The translations under genes were made by a program, and so were the position numbers. A model generated the notes under the pieces. It had not been told where the DNA came from and searched no databases. It saw only the letters and a program-made list of their open reading frames with translations. A stretch of 64,000 bases of DNA from the NCBI RefSeq assembly GCF_000473165.1, contig NZ_KI421504.1, positions 186,001 to 250,000 of the forward strand, written 5' to 3'. Shown one piece after another: positions 1 to 9,618 of the stretch. Source of the stretch: Leisingera aquimarina DSM 24565 (GTDB lineage Bacteria > Pseudomonadota > Alphaproteobacteria > Rhodobacterales > Rhodobacteraceae). How positions within the stretch are numbered: the stretch's first letter is position 1; each line of letters opens with the position of its first letter.

Positions 1-878
<878 letters not shown>

Positions 879-941
879 TTATGCCCTGCGCCTGCATGTT
901 TGCGAATGGACCCACCACGCCAAAGCTTGTACATTTCGCAC

Positions 942-1802
942 ATGCCCTCACAGCCCCTCATCGACACCTACAACCTGTTTGGCGAGACGGCGGAACTTGC
1001 CGATGTCCTTCATGTGGAGACCATCCGCAGCCGGTCCGAGCTGTATGATTGGGAGTTGCGGCCGCACCGCCATGCCCGGCTGCATCAGCTGCTGGTGCTG
1101 ACCGGCGGCGCCGGAGAGGCCGATCTTGACGGAAACAGGCATTCTCTGCCACCGCCCTGCCTGATCAATGTACCACGCGGCGTGGTGCATGGCTTCCACT
1201 TTGGCAACGGCACCGGCGGCTGGGTGATCACCTTGGCGTCGGATCTTCTGGATCAAAGCCTGGCACCGGGTGAAGGGATGCGCGCGCCGCTGGATCTGCC
1301 TGCCGTCCTGCCCTTGCCCCAAGGGCTGCAAAGCTTGTCTGCGCGCCTGTTCCGTGAATACCGCAGCAAGGACTTTGGCCGCGCGCAAATGCTGCGAGGG
1401 CTGGCGCTGTCGGTTACCGCGCTGGCGGCCCGCGCCATCGCTGCCGCCCAAGGAACGGATCCGCAGGCCCCTGCCAGCCCGCTGTTTACCCGGTTTGAGG
1501 CTCTGGTCGAGCGCGACTTCCGCCTGCGGCGCCCGCTTGCGGACTACGCTTGCGAGCTGGCTGTCTCTGCAACCCACCTCAACCGCATCGCCCGTCAGGC
1601 CACCGGCCAGCCAGCCTCGGCGCTGGTCCGTGCCCGTGTCCTGCGCGAAGCGCGGAGGCTGCTGATCTATACCAATCTGACCGCTGCGCAGATCGCCTAT
1701 GAGCTGGGCTTTACCGATCCCGCCCACTTCAGCAGGATCTTCGCCAAAGGTACTGGACTGCCGCCACGGAAGTTCCGCCAGCAGCTTGCTGAAAGCGGCT
1801 GA
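942..1802 (+). CDS. pobR: AraC family regulator, PobR-like
   Basis: Transcription factor of 286 residues. An N-terminal cupin-like sensor (HRHARLHQLLVLTGGAG near residues 37-53) precedes a C-terminal double helix-turn-helix of AraC type (LAVSATHLNRIARQATG, then AQIAYELGFTDPAHFSRIF). The start at 942 (MPSQPLIDTY) is chosen over an upstream in-frame ATG because the upstream 39 residues look non-coding and overlap the divergent promoter. Its position head-to-head with pobA indicates that it activates pobA when 4-hydroxybenzoate is bound. The symbol comes from context and family; the ligand is inferred. Confidence 0.85.
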   Translation: MPSQPLIDTYNLFGETAELADVLHVETIRSRSELYDWELRPHRHARLHQLLVLTGGAGEADLDGNRHSLPPPCLINVPRGVVHGFHFGNGTGGWVITLASDLLDQSLAPGEGMRAPLDLPAVLPLPQGLQSLSARLFREYRSKDFGRAQMLRGLALSVTALAARAIAAAQGTDPQAPASPLFTRFEALVERDFRLRRPLADYACELAVSATHLNRIARQATGQPASALVRARVLREARRLLIYTNLTAAQIAYELGFTDPAHFSRIFAKGTGLPPRKFRQQLAESG

Positions 1803-1846
1803 TCCGCCGCAGACTGATCCAGCCGGGCATCACGAGGGGGGCCGAA

Positions 1847-2932
1847 ATGCTGCAAGGGATCCGCATTCTGGAAGTCGAAGGCCTCGGTCCCGGCCCCTTC
1901 GCCGCGATGACGCTGGCCGATCTGGGAGCCGAGGTGATCTGCGTGCACCGCCCGGACTCCGGCCACACACCCGGAATACCGGAACACTCCTTGCTGGACC
2001 GCGGCAAACGGTCAATCACCCTGGACCTGAAAGAGCCCGCAGATGTGGAAACCTTTCTGGCCCTCACCGCCACTGCAGACGGGCTGATCGAGGGTTTCCG
2101 CCCCGGCGTGATGGAACGGCTGGGGCTTGGACCTGAAGCCTGCCATGCGGCGAACCCCGCTCTGGTCTATGGCCGCATGACCGGCTGGGGACAGAACAGC
2201 CCGCTGGCCCAGACGGCGGGGCATGATCTGAATTACATCTCCCTGTCCGGTGCGCTTTGGTACACCTCTGCTCCCGGCGATGCACCGCTGACGCCGGCAA
2301 CTTTGGTGGGTGATATCGGCGGCGGGGCGATGTATCTGGTCGCCGGGATGCTGGCAGGTATCATGCGGGTCAAATCCACCGGCGAAGGCTGTGTCGTCGA
2401 TGCCGCGATCTATGACGGTTCGGCCCATATGATGAACCTGCTGATGAGCATCCGCCAAACCGGGAACTTCGGCGTGAAGCGCGGGGCAAACCTTCTCGAC
2501 GGGCCGCATTGGAGCCGCACCTATGCCTGCGCCTGCGGCGGCTACGTCTCGGTGCAATGCCTGGAGCCGAAATTCTATGCGCTGTTTTTGGACAAGCTGG
2601 GGCTGGCAGAAGACGCAGACCTCCAGCAGCAGTTCGAGAAATCCCTTTGGCCCGCTCTCACCGGCCGCCTTGCGGGGATCTTTGCCAGCCAGCCGCGCGA
2701 TCACTGGGCCGAGCTGTTTGGCGGCTCGGATGCCTGCGTCGCGCCGGTATTGAACCCGGAAGAGGCGCTGGCACATCCTATGAACGCTCGCGGGACCTGG
2801 GCAGAGGTGCAAGGCGCTCTCCAAGCAGCCCCTGCCCCGCGGTTCTCAAATCAACCGGAATGGGTGCCGCCTGTCATCCCTGAACGCGGCCAGCACACAG
2901 AAGAACTCTTGGAAGAACTGGGCCTGAAGTAG
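1847..2932 (+). CDS. Alpha-methylacyl-CoA racemase (CaiB/BaiF CoA-transferase family III)
   Basis: 361-residue family III CoA-transferase fold enzyme. The residues match those used by bacterial alpha-methylacyl-CoA racemase: His126 in GHDLNYISLSG, Asp156 in LVGDIGGG and Glu240 in CLEPKFY. It should invert the 2-methyl stereocentre of branched acyl-CoAs before beta-oxidation, in the cytoplasm. The start (MLQGIRILEVEGLGPGPFAA) is the canonical N-terminus, 44 bases after the pobR-like gene on the same strand, so read-through is possible, but no functional link to 4-hydroxybenzoate is evident. A CoA-transferase role cannot be excluded, though the His/Asp/Glu set favours racemase. Confidence 0.88.
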   Translation: MLQGIRILEVEGLGPGPFAAMTLADLGAEVICVHRPDSGHTPGIPEHSLLDRGKRSITLDLKEPADVETFLALTATADGLIEGFRPGVMERLGLGPEACHAANPALVYGRMTGWGQNSPLAQTAGHDLNYISLSGALWYTSAPGDAPLTPATLVGDIGGGAMYLVAGMLAGIMRVKSTGEGCVVDAAIYDGSAHMMNLLMSIRQTGNFGVKRGANLLDGPHWSRTYACACGGYVSVQCLEPKFYALFLDKLGLAEDADLQQQFEKSLWPALTGRLAGIFASQPRDHWAELFGGSDACVAPVLNPEEALAHPMNARGTWAEVQGALQAAPAPRFSNQPEWVPPVIPERGQHTEELLEELGLK

Positions 2933-2934
2933 GC

Positions 2935-3072
2935 TCAGTCTTCTTTCTTGGCCTTATCCGCAGCAGCCTTCATCCGCTTAAGCAGTTCGCTCTTGTCTGC
3001 CTGCTGGCCAAAGGGGTTTTTCTTGGTGCCCTTGGCATTATGTTCGGCGTGACGTGGTTTGTTCTTGCCCAT
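2935..3072 (-). CDS. Small basic lysine-rich protein, conserved hypothetical
   Basis: A 45-residue basic protein starting MGKNKPRHAEHNAKGTKKN and ending KAAADKAKKED. The ATG at 3072 is preferred over a longer in-frame extension because the upstream residues look unlike coding sequence. It carries no signal peptide, membrane segment or known domain, and the charged, low-complexity make-up suggests a nucleic-acid or ribosome-associated protein. Its stop lies two bases from the end of the convergent racemase gene. I recall similar short proteins as conserved hypotheticals in this order. Function unknown. Confidence 0.6.
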   Translation of the reverse strand: MGKNKPRHAEHNAKGTKKNPFGQQADKSELLKRMKAAADKAKKED

Positions 3073-3187
3073 TTTGGGTGCTCCAGATTTACCGTAATCC
3101 ACCGTTTTGTCCTCGTTCGCGGCGCGTATTGATGCGCTAGTGCACGAAAGTTCCGCCTGGCACAAGGCCGGTAGGCGCCTGACAGAG

Positions 3188-4222
3188 TCAGCAGCCCCGG
3201 ACAGTATCAATCATCAGCTGCACATTCGCCGGGTCTGCATCCGGTGTGATGCCATGGCCCAGGTTAAAGATATGCGGACCGTCCTTAAAGGCCTCGACGA
3301 TGCGGCGGGTCTCATCCACCAGGTCCTGCCCGCCGGTCACCATGTGGCGCGAAGCCAGGTTGCCCTGCACGCAGCCATCCACCTGGATATTGGCGGCCGC
3401 CCAGCTTGGATCGACCGAGTTGTCCAGCGCCACGCAGTCCACACCGGTGGCCTTGGCAAAGCCGACGTATTTCCCGCCCGCCTCGCGCGGGAAGCCGATG
3501 ACGGGGGTCTCCGGGTGGCGTTCCTTCAGCGCCGCGGTGATCTGACGGCAGGGTTCCAGCGCATACTTCTGGAACGCTTCCCCCTTCAGCGAACCGGCCC
3601 AGCTGTCAAAGATCTTGACCACTTCGGCGCCCGCCTCGATCTGCTTGGACAGGTAATCAATGGTCGCCTCGGTGATCCGTGCCAGCAGTGCCTCGAACAG
3701 CGCGGTGTTTTCCTCGCGCAGCGCGTGGGCAGGCCCCTGATCCGGGGTGCCGCGGCCCGCAATCATATAGGTGGCGACAGTCCACGGCGCGCCGGCAAAG
3801 CCGATCAGCGCGGTTTCCGCCGGCAGTTCGCGCGACAATATGCGGACGGTTTCATAAATCGGGTTCAGCGTTTCGTGGATATCAGACACGGGGCCCAGTT
3901 TGGCAAAATCGTCTTCCGTGGTGATGGTCGACAGCCGCGGGCCCTCGCCGGTCACAAACCAGAGATCCGCGCCCAGCGCCTGCGGGATCAGCAGGATGTC
4001 GGCAAACAGGATTGCCGCGTCAAAGCCATAGCGGCGAATCGGCTGCAGTGTGACTTCGGCGGCCAGTTCGGGATTGTAGCAAAGCGACAGGAAATCCCCG
4101 GCCTCGGCCCGCGTCGCGCGGTATTCAGGCAGATAGCGGCCCGCCTGGCGCATCATCCAGATCGGCGGCACATCCTGTTTCTCACCCGCCAATGCGCGCA
4201 GCAGCTTCTTTTGTCCACCCAT
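3188..4222 (-). CDS. hemE: Uroporphyrinogen decarboxylase
   Basis: Cytosolic haem-pathway enzyme that removes four acetate carboxyls from uroporphyrinogen III to give coproporphyrinogen III. The 344-residue product has the signature [15 protein letters not shown] at 21-35 (substrate-binding Arg25 and Arg29) and [12 protein letters not shown] with the catalytic Asp at about 75. The start at 4222 ([11 protein letters not shown]) is preferred because AGG sits six bases upstream; an in-frame ATG two codons earlier has no usable spacing. It is divergent from hemC, so two steps of tetrapyrrole synthesis share a 197-base promoter region holding a possible FNR-type box. Confidence 0.96.
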   Translation of the reverse strand: MGGQKKLLRALAGEKQDVPPIWMMRQAGRYLPEYRATRAEAGDFLSLCYNPELAAEVTLQPIRRYGFDAAILFADILLIPQALGADLWFVTGEGPRLSTITTEDDFAKLGPVSDIHETLNPIYETVRILSRELPAETALIGFAGAPWTVATYMIAGRGTPDQGPAHALREENTALFEALLARITEATIDYLSKQIEAGAEVVKIFDSWAGSLKGEAFQKYALEPCRQITAALKERHPETPVIGFPREAGGKYVGFAKATGVDCVALDNSVDPSWAAANIQVDGCVQGNLASRHMVTGGQDLVDETRRIVEAFKDGPHIFNLGHGITPDADPANVQLMIDTVRGC

Positions 4223-4329
4223 GGTCATCCTCGCTATCAATCGCCCGTATAGATCGCTCTCTGAGGTCACGCCTGCAGGGCGGAATGTCAAGAGCAGGGG
4301 CGATCTGCTGCGCACTGCCCCCGCGCACC

Positions 4330-4343
4330 TTGTCCTATATCAA
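4330..4343. promoter_or_regulatory. Possible FnrL-type site between hemE and hemC
   Basis: The 14-mer TTGTCCTATATCAA matches the FNR/FnrL consensus TTGAT-N4-ATCAA perfectly in its right half and in TTG of its left half. It is roughly midway between the divergent hemE and hemC genes. FnrL control of haem genes is established in Rhodobacter relatives, so oxygen control is plausible. Two mismatches keep this tentative. Confidence 0.35.
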
Positions 4344-4419
4344 AGCCGCCTCCCCAGGCATGTGAGAGACGCAAAAACCGGTTTCCTCCGGGGCGCAAAC
4401 TGATTTAAGGCTTTTTCTT

Positions 4420-5379
4420 ATGACACTGACCCTGCCCTCCCCCGCTTCGCCCCTGAAAATCGGCACCCGCGGATCGCCGCTGGCGCTGGCCCAGGCCTAT
4501 GAGACCCGCAGCCGCCTGGCCGCCGCATTCGATCTGCCGCAAGAGGCTTTCGAAGTTGTGGTGATCAAGACCACAGGCGACAATCAGGCGCTGATCGCAG
4601 CGGACAAGCCGCTGAAGGAACTGGGCGGCAAGGGGCTGTTCACCAAGGAAATCGAAGAGGACCTGCTGTCGGGCGCCATCGACATTGCTGTGCATTCGAT
4701 GAAGGATATGCCGGTTGCGCAGCCGGAGGGGCTGGCGCTCGACACCTATCTGCCGCGCGAGGATGTGCGGGATGCGTTCATTTCCCCGTCTCTGAAGTCG
4801 CTGCATGACCTGGCCCAGGGCGCAGTGGTCGGCACCTCCTCCCTGCGCCGCCGGGCGCAGCTGCTGAACCGCCGCCCCGATCTGAACGCGGTAGAATTCC
4901 GCGGCAACGTTCAGACCCGTCTGCGCAAACTGTCGGAGGGCGTGGCGGAATGCACTTTCCTGGCGATGGCCGGTCTCAACCGGCTGGCAATGGCCGATGT
5001 GCCCGCCACGCCGATCGAGACACACGACATGCTGCCCGCAGTGGCCCAAGGTGCCATCGGCATCGAACGCCGTGCAGATGACAGCCGCGCCGCCGAGATG
5101 CTGTCCGCAATTCATGACCATGAAACCGGCCAGCGCCTGGCAGCCGAACGCGCCTTTCTGGCGGCGCTTGACGGCTCCTGCGAGACTCCGATTGCGGGCC
5201 TTGCCGAACTCGACGGCCCCACGCTGCGCCTGCGCGGCGAAGTGCTGCGCCCGGATGGCTCCGAAGCGATCAATGACGACCGGACCTGCCCGGTGGAAGA
5301 CGGCGCGGAGCTGGGCCGGGAGATGGCGGCAAAACTACTGGAGAAAGCTGGCAAGGGCTTCTTCGACTGGAAAGCTTAA
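4420..5379 (+). CDS. hemC: Hydroxymethylbilane synthase (porphobilinogen deaminase)
   Basis: Polymerises four porphobilinogen units into hydroxymethylbilane in the cytosol. The 319-residue protein has the N-terminal KIGTRGSPLALAQA motif at 13-26, the HSMKDMP loop at 92-98 with catalytic Asp96, the SLRRRAQL and EFRGNVQTRLRKL arginine-rich segments, and the dipyrromethane-cofactor cysteine Cys254 in DGSCETPIAG. Length and motifs are normal for the family. It diverges from hemE. A GC hairpin follows the stop. Confidence 0.96.
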   Translation: MTLTLPSPASPLKIGTRGSPLALAQAYETRSRLAAAFDLPQEAFEVVVIKTTGDNQALIAADKPLKELGGKGLFTKEIEEDLLSGAIDIAVHSMKDMPVAQPEGLALDTYLPREDVRDAFISPSLKSLHDLAQGAVVGTSSLRRRAQLLNRRPDLNAVEFRGNVQTRLRKLSEGVAECTFLAMAGLNRLAMADVPATPIETHDMLPAVAQGAIGIERRADDSRAAEMLSAIHDHETGQRLAAERAFLAALDGSCETPIAGLAELDGPTLRLRGEVLRPDGSEAINDDRTCPVEDGAELGREMAAKLLEKAGKGFFDWKA

Positions 5380-5396
5380 TCGGCGCCCTTCTCTTT

Positions 5397-5413
5397 GCGA
5401 GGCTCTGCCTCGC
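5397..5413 (+). terminator. Hairpin after hemC
   Basis: GCGAGG-CTCTG-CCTCGC forms a perfect six-pair stem with a five-base loop 18 bases after the hemC stop. There is no clear T-run, so it may be a weak intrinsic terminator or simply a stable 3-prime end. Confidence 0.4.
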
Positions 5414-5644
5414 GCTCCGGGGTTATGTGTTTGCTATTGCCCCAATTTTCCCGTGCAAGGAAGCTGGGGCGGTCGCTGCTCCAGTTGGCCGACCGGGGCA
5501 GCGGTGGCCGGCGCTCCGATGACCTGAGCGGATAGCTTACGGCGGTCAAATATCTTGCCACCCGCCACACCATATAGCGGCCCATCCGAACGGTGGAAGG
5601 GTAGAAGGGTCTTCGCGGCCGAACATAATTGAGGAACAGGATAC

Positions 5645-6640
5645 CTATATGGACAAGGCATCCCACCCGCACCAGAGCGTATCATCGCATTTGAAGCCTC
5701 TAAAGCCAGTTTGACGGTGCATGCCCCGCCGGATGACCGGCAAGTGATGATTAACAACACTCCTGCCGCAATCAGGAAACTGCCGCGGCAAGCCGGCAAG
5801 CTGGAAGCATCTTTCGCCATCTGCGAGGCATCCGGCGGCTATGAACGGCATGTGCTTTCGCGTTGCGCGGATGCCGGGTTGCCCCCGTATCGGTCACATG
5901 GCGCCCGAACCCGCAACTTCGCATGATATCTTGGACTTGCGTCCAAAACAGATGCTTGGATGCTTGCGTTGCTTGCTCAGAAATCAGACGGGGTGCGGCT
6001 CTGGAAACCCGTTGACCCGGAAGCCGAGGAATTGCGCGCGCTGCGCCGCCGCCGGGATGACCTCGCGAAGATTGCCAGGGTAGAACAAAACCGCTTGGAG
6101 CATGCCAAAATCAGAGCAATACGCCTTTCTCTGCAGTGTCATGTCCGGTCCAGGTCGCGCGAAATGGATGACCTGGGCAAACGGATTAAAGACCTCATTG
6201 CCGCAACGCCGGCATCCCGGCACAAATCCAGGCTGATGCAATCCATCAAGGGGATCGGGCCGAAGACAGCGGCGGCCTGTCTGGCGTATGTGCCGGAACT
6301 GGGCGACCTGACGAAGGGAGAGGCTGCATCCATCGTTGGGCCTGCGCCCTTTGCACGGGATTCCAGCACCCTGCGGGGGGCACAGACATGTCTCCGGCGG
6401 GCGCCGGGACGCACACGCCAGCCTTTACATGGCCGCCCTTTCTACTCTGCGTCCCAACCCTGCTTTCCGGGGTTTCACGGCCCGTCTCAAGGCACGCGGC
6501 AAACCCGCCAAGGCCGTCATCACCGTCATCACCGTCATCATGCACAAGCTCATCGTGGTCATGAACGCCAAGCTCAAAGACGGGCAGGCGTCAAATCGGT
6601 ACGGCGCGGCAACATAGCAACTTCCAACATTCGCGGCACC
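5645..6640 (+). pseudogene. Decayed IS110 family transposase
   Basis: Remnant of an IS110-type (DEDD) transposase spread over at least three frames. The first piece (from about 5670) reads ERIIAFEASKASLTVHAPP and stops after GYERHVLSRCADAGL. The second, from 5960, is MLALLAQKSDGVRLWKPV through LMQSIKGIGPKTAAACLAYV, the Transposase_20 helix-hairpin-helix. The third, near 6390, reads RDAHASLYMAALSTL and then KARGKPAKAVITVI. Frame changes near 5930 and 6360 break the gene. A nine-base unit is repeated three times near 6520, expanding VIT-VIT-VIM. The element is inactive. Confidence 0.8.
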
Positions 6641-6873
6641 TGGCATGAACTCAACCATGCGGGAAAAAGCGCGCTTTCGCAGCAAGCTGCCACAATGGCG
6701 GCAAACTGTGCATTGTGTCTGCGACGATCCATTGGAGGGCGAAAGGAGGAATCCGCTTGCGCGGCGATGGCATTTGTTGCTGGCGTTCTGAACTGGCCTT
6801 TATGCTGCACGTTTTGCGATTTTTGCGACCTGTCTGACGATTGGGGCTTTCTCAGTCGACAAAGGAGGTTGCA

Positions 6874-7560
6874 ATGACAGAGGAGATAACGGCCCCGCTT
6901 CGCGAGCGGATGATCGAAGACATACGCACCCGTGGCATGGGAGCCAAGACCCAGCAAGGTCATATCCGGGCGGTCAAGCACTTTACATGGTTCATTGGCC
7001 GCTCACCGGACACAGCGACACCAGACGAGTTGCGGGCCTGCCAGCTTCACATGACCGATGCCGGGGTGACGACCGGCACCTTTAACGCTCGGATCGTCTC
7101 GCTACGGTTCTTCTTCGGCGCGGCCTGCGGGCGGGAGGCGATGAAGGCAAGAACAGCAAAGATCGCAAAGCGATGCTATCGCCGGGGCTGTTGGATCTGC
7201 TGCGGGATTATTGGCGTGAGGCGCGGCCTGAGGGTTGGTTATTTCCGGGCAAGCCAAAGATCCTGGCCCTGTCACCACGCCAGTTGAACAGAGCATTCAC
7301 CTCTGCCAAGCATATGGCGGGCATCAACAAACCCGCCACGCTGCATACCTTGCGCCACAGCTTCGCCATGCACCTGCTCGAGGCCGGAACGGATGTTCGG
7401 ATGATCCAGCTGCTCCCGGGGCATTCAAAGCTCAGCACGGCAGCGCGCTATCCCCATGCCGCAACCAAGACCATTTGCGGCACCGTTAGCCCGTACGAGA
7501 TGCTGGAGAAGCTGCAGGATCACACTGTCAGGCGGGGAGTGGAGCAGCAGCACGCGCACT
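6874..7560 (+). pseudogene. IS91-associated tyrosine recombinase, internally deleted
   Basis: Accessory XerC/D-like integrase that precedes tnpA in this IS91 subgroup. A strong AAAGGAGG lies before the ATG. Residues 1-90 (MTEEITAPLRERMIEDIRTR to [19 protein letters not shown]) are the SAM-like core-binding domain. The sequence then jumps near 7130, with a frame change, to [20 protein letters not shown] and the catalytic C-terminus TLHRTL-type box ([20 protein letters not shown]), where Arg and His are visible. About 90 residues including the first catalytic Arg are missing. The 3-prime end runs straight into tnpA without the usual gap. Inactive as a recombinase. Confidence 0.75.
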
Positions 7561-7930
7561 GCCGCACGGTGGCGCTTGGCGGTCATGCCGCGCGATGTGA
7601 AGACTGCGCGCAGGATCACATCGCCTACAACTCGTGCCGGAACAGGCACTGTCCCAAATGCCAGGCGGGTGCGGCCAAGGCCTGGCTGGCGGCGCGCGAG
7701 GCCGAGCTGCTGCCCGTGCGGTATTTCCACCTGGTCTTCGCGCTGCCGAAGCCAATCGCCGGCATCGCCCGGCAGAGTGAGCCAATGGAACGCCAATGGT
7801 CCGAGAGACATTGGCGAACGCGGGAGATCTGCAATCTGCTGATGCGATCAAGCGCGGACACGGTGATCCGGATCGCCGCCGGCCCCAAGCACCTTGGCGC
7901 CCGGGCCGGCCTCACATCCGTCCTGCACAC

Positions 7931-7960
7931 ATCGTGCCGGAAGCGCGTCTTCGACACGAC
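7931..7960 (+). repeat. Palindromic insert type B in IS91 copy 1
   Basis: A 30-base imperfect palindrome with outer arms TCGTG and CACGA and inner arms GAAG and CTTC. It replaces the single Trp codon of HTWGSA and adds about nine in-frame codons (SCRKRVFDT). The third IS91 copy at 54.67 kb has the uninterrupted HTWGSA and serves as the empty site. Confidence 0.6.
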
Positions 7961-8003
7961 GGGCTCGGCGATGACGCACCACCCGCATGTCCACATGATC
8001 GTG

Positions 8004-8053
8004 CCCCCCCCTCTCGGCAGATTGCTGCGCAATCGCCTGCCAGGCAGTGGGAC
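8004..8053 (+). repeat. Palindromic insert type A in IS91 copy 1 (run of eight C)
   Basis: Core stem GGCAGATTGC with loop TGC and GCAAT-CGC-CTGCC, preceded by C8 then TCTC. It sits directly after the HUH-motif context MIVP, where other IS91 transposases have IVPGGG. In copy 2 the same insert has C6 and reads through in frame; here C8 shifts the frame. Confidence 0.7.
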
Positions 8054-9049
8054 GGCGGCCTGTCTGCGGATGGCACCGGTTGGATCGCCTGCCGCGGGAA
8101 CTTCTTCCTCTCCGTCCGGGTGCTGTCACGCCTCTACCGCCGCTTCATCCTCGGCGGGCTTGCGGATCGCGCGGCCTTCGACGCTTTCCTGCAACCGCTG
8201 CGCAGGATCGATTGGGTTGTGTATGCCAAGGAACCCTTCGCCGGACCCAGGGCCGTGCTGGCATACCTGTCGCGCTACACCCACCGTGCCGCGATCTCCA
8301 ACAGCCGCCTGATCCGCATGGACGGCCGGGGCCTCACTTTCCGCGTCAAGGATTACCGCGTCCACGGCCCCGGGCGGCAAACCAGCATGACCCTGAAGGC
8401 CGGCGAGTTCATCCGCCGGTTCCTGATCCATGTCCTGCCCAAGGGGCGGCATCGCATCCGCCACTACGGCTTCTTCGGGAATGGCAACCGTGCCGCCAAT
8501 ACCGCCAGGATCCGGGAACGGCTCGGGGCCGGGCAGTCAGATCCGGGTCTCGCGCGCGACGGCACGGCCGGTGAGGCCGAGGCACCCGCCCGCGTCCTCG
8601 CGCTGCCATGCCCCTGCTGCGGCGGGCGGTTGATCATCGCCGAAACCATGGCGCCAGAACGGCGCCCCAGGGCGCCGCCAGGAACAGCGAGGGCTGCCGC
8701 ATGACACGCGCGCCAAAGACCGGAAGTCCAATCGCCGCTGCTCGCGATACCGCTTGCGGCCAATCCGGCATGCCTGCAGCCCGGATAGGAGAGGTGCGAA
8801 GGTTGCCGAGCCCCGCGAGAGGCGGCGCATGCCCCTCAAAGCTCACAAAATCCGTGCCGAAGCTGCCTGCAACGAGCGCAGTTGGCCCAACCTGCAGAAC
8901 AAGAACCAAGGCAATCAACCGCTTCAAACCCCCATGGAGCCAGCTGGCCTGCCCAATTCCAGCACTGCGATTTCCCGCTTGCGCGCTTCTCCGACGCCAG
9001 GCAAGGCCGCGCATCACTCAAACGTCGCGCGTGGCGTCCGAGAAACCTG

Positions 9050-9279
9050 AACCATCCCGGTCGTTTGCCGGAGCGGCAGCCCGAATAGCATTTTACCATC
9101 AGGCAGAACTGGATCGCGGCATCGGAGAACACCGGCGGACGGCCTGGACGTCCGGCCAGGGCGGCAAGCCACGCCATATCCTTGTCGAGCCAGATCAGCA
9201 GCGATTCCCGCCGCTTAAGCGCTTCATTGCAGGACTTCCAGTTCGTCGTGCGGTAGCGAGCAGGTTCGGGCTTGGTCAT
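9050..9279 (-). pseudogene. IS5 family transposase, N-terminal fragment
   Basis: Starts MTKPEPARYRTTNWKSCNEA and continues SLLIWLDKDMAWLA and GRPGRPPVFSDAAIQFCLMV, the N-terminal domain typical of IS5-type transposases. A one-base loss in an A-run near 9098 shifts the frame, and the fragment ends where the IS91 copy 1 terminus begins. The DDE catalytic domain is absent. The bases just upstream of the start look like the element's outer end. Confidence 0.7.
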
Positions 9280-9618
9280 GCCGTGTCTCTTAACCCATCG
9301 GTTTTCCGACGTGAATCCCTAAGGCAGTGAGTTTTGCAACAACGCCGTCATGTCATAATGAAGTCTTTGGTCTAGAAACAAAAAAACCGAACTCTGTCGG
9401 GGCCGCATGGTAACGGATATGGAAACCCTTATCGGACCATGCACCTCTGGCTCACCACGGCTACGACAGTTGTCAGTTTCATTTTGGGTCCCCTATTGGG
9501 CAAACCGTAGGGCCGTAGAGCAGTTTCGGCAATGTCTGCTTTCAACAAATGCTGCGACCTGACTAATAATCAGATTGAGCCGATTTTTCCGAATGCTGCA
9601 CTTTGCATGAACCGCTGC
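9280..9618. other. Gene-free stretch between IS5 fragment and dnaE2
   Basis: Contains the outer end of the IS5 fragment (to about 9330) and then A+T-richer sequence downstream of dnaE2. I see no convincing reading frame, RNA gene or clear terminator. Confidence 0.5.

Larger units (their letters stand above)
7553..8704 (+). pseudogene. IS91 family transposase TnpA, copy 1 (frameshifted)
   Basis: HUH/Y2 rolling-circle transposase. It lacks about 35 N-terminal residues and starts within [16 protein letters not shown]. The zinc-finger segment ([13 protein letters not shown]) and the HUH motif HPHVHM are followed, after a frame change at a run of eight C near 8004, by the catalytic tyrosine region [16 protein letters not shown] and a final CPCCGG zinc motif. 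Two palindromic insertions interrupt the usual HTWGSAM and IVPGGG strings (7931-7960 and 8004-8053). The frame would be restored by losing two C or gaining one. It closely matches the inverted copy at 18.4-19.5 kb. Confidence 0.8.
7931..9046 (+). repeat. Long inverted repeat, left arm (IS91 copy 1)
   Basis: About 1.1 kb covering the 3-prime two-thirds of tnpA and about 340 bases beyond it. It recurs in opposite orientation at 18398-19507. Similarity stops in both copies at the same TCGGACGCCACGCGCGACG string, which marks the element end. The arms bracket the imuA-imuB-dnaE2 cassette. Confidence 0.8.

Noticed and set aside
7796-8704. Second IS91 transposase gene in another frame as a separate protein
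   Set aside because: It is the downstream half of the same tnpA, displaced by the C8 tract; the HUH half and the tyrosine half belong to one protein.
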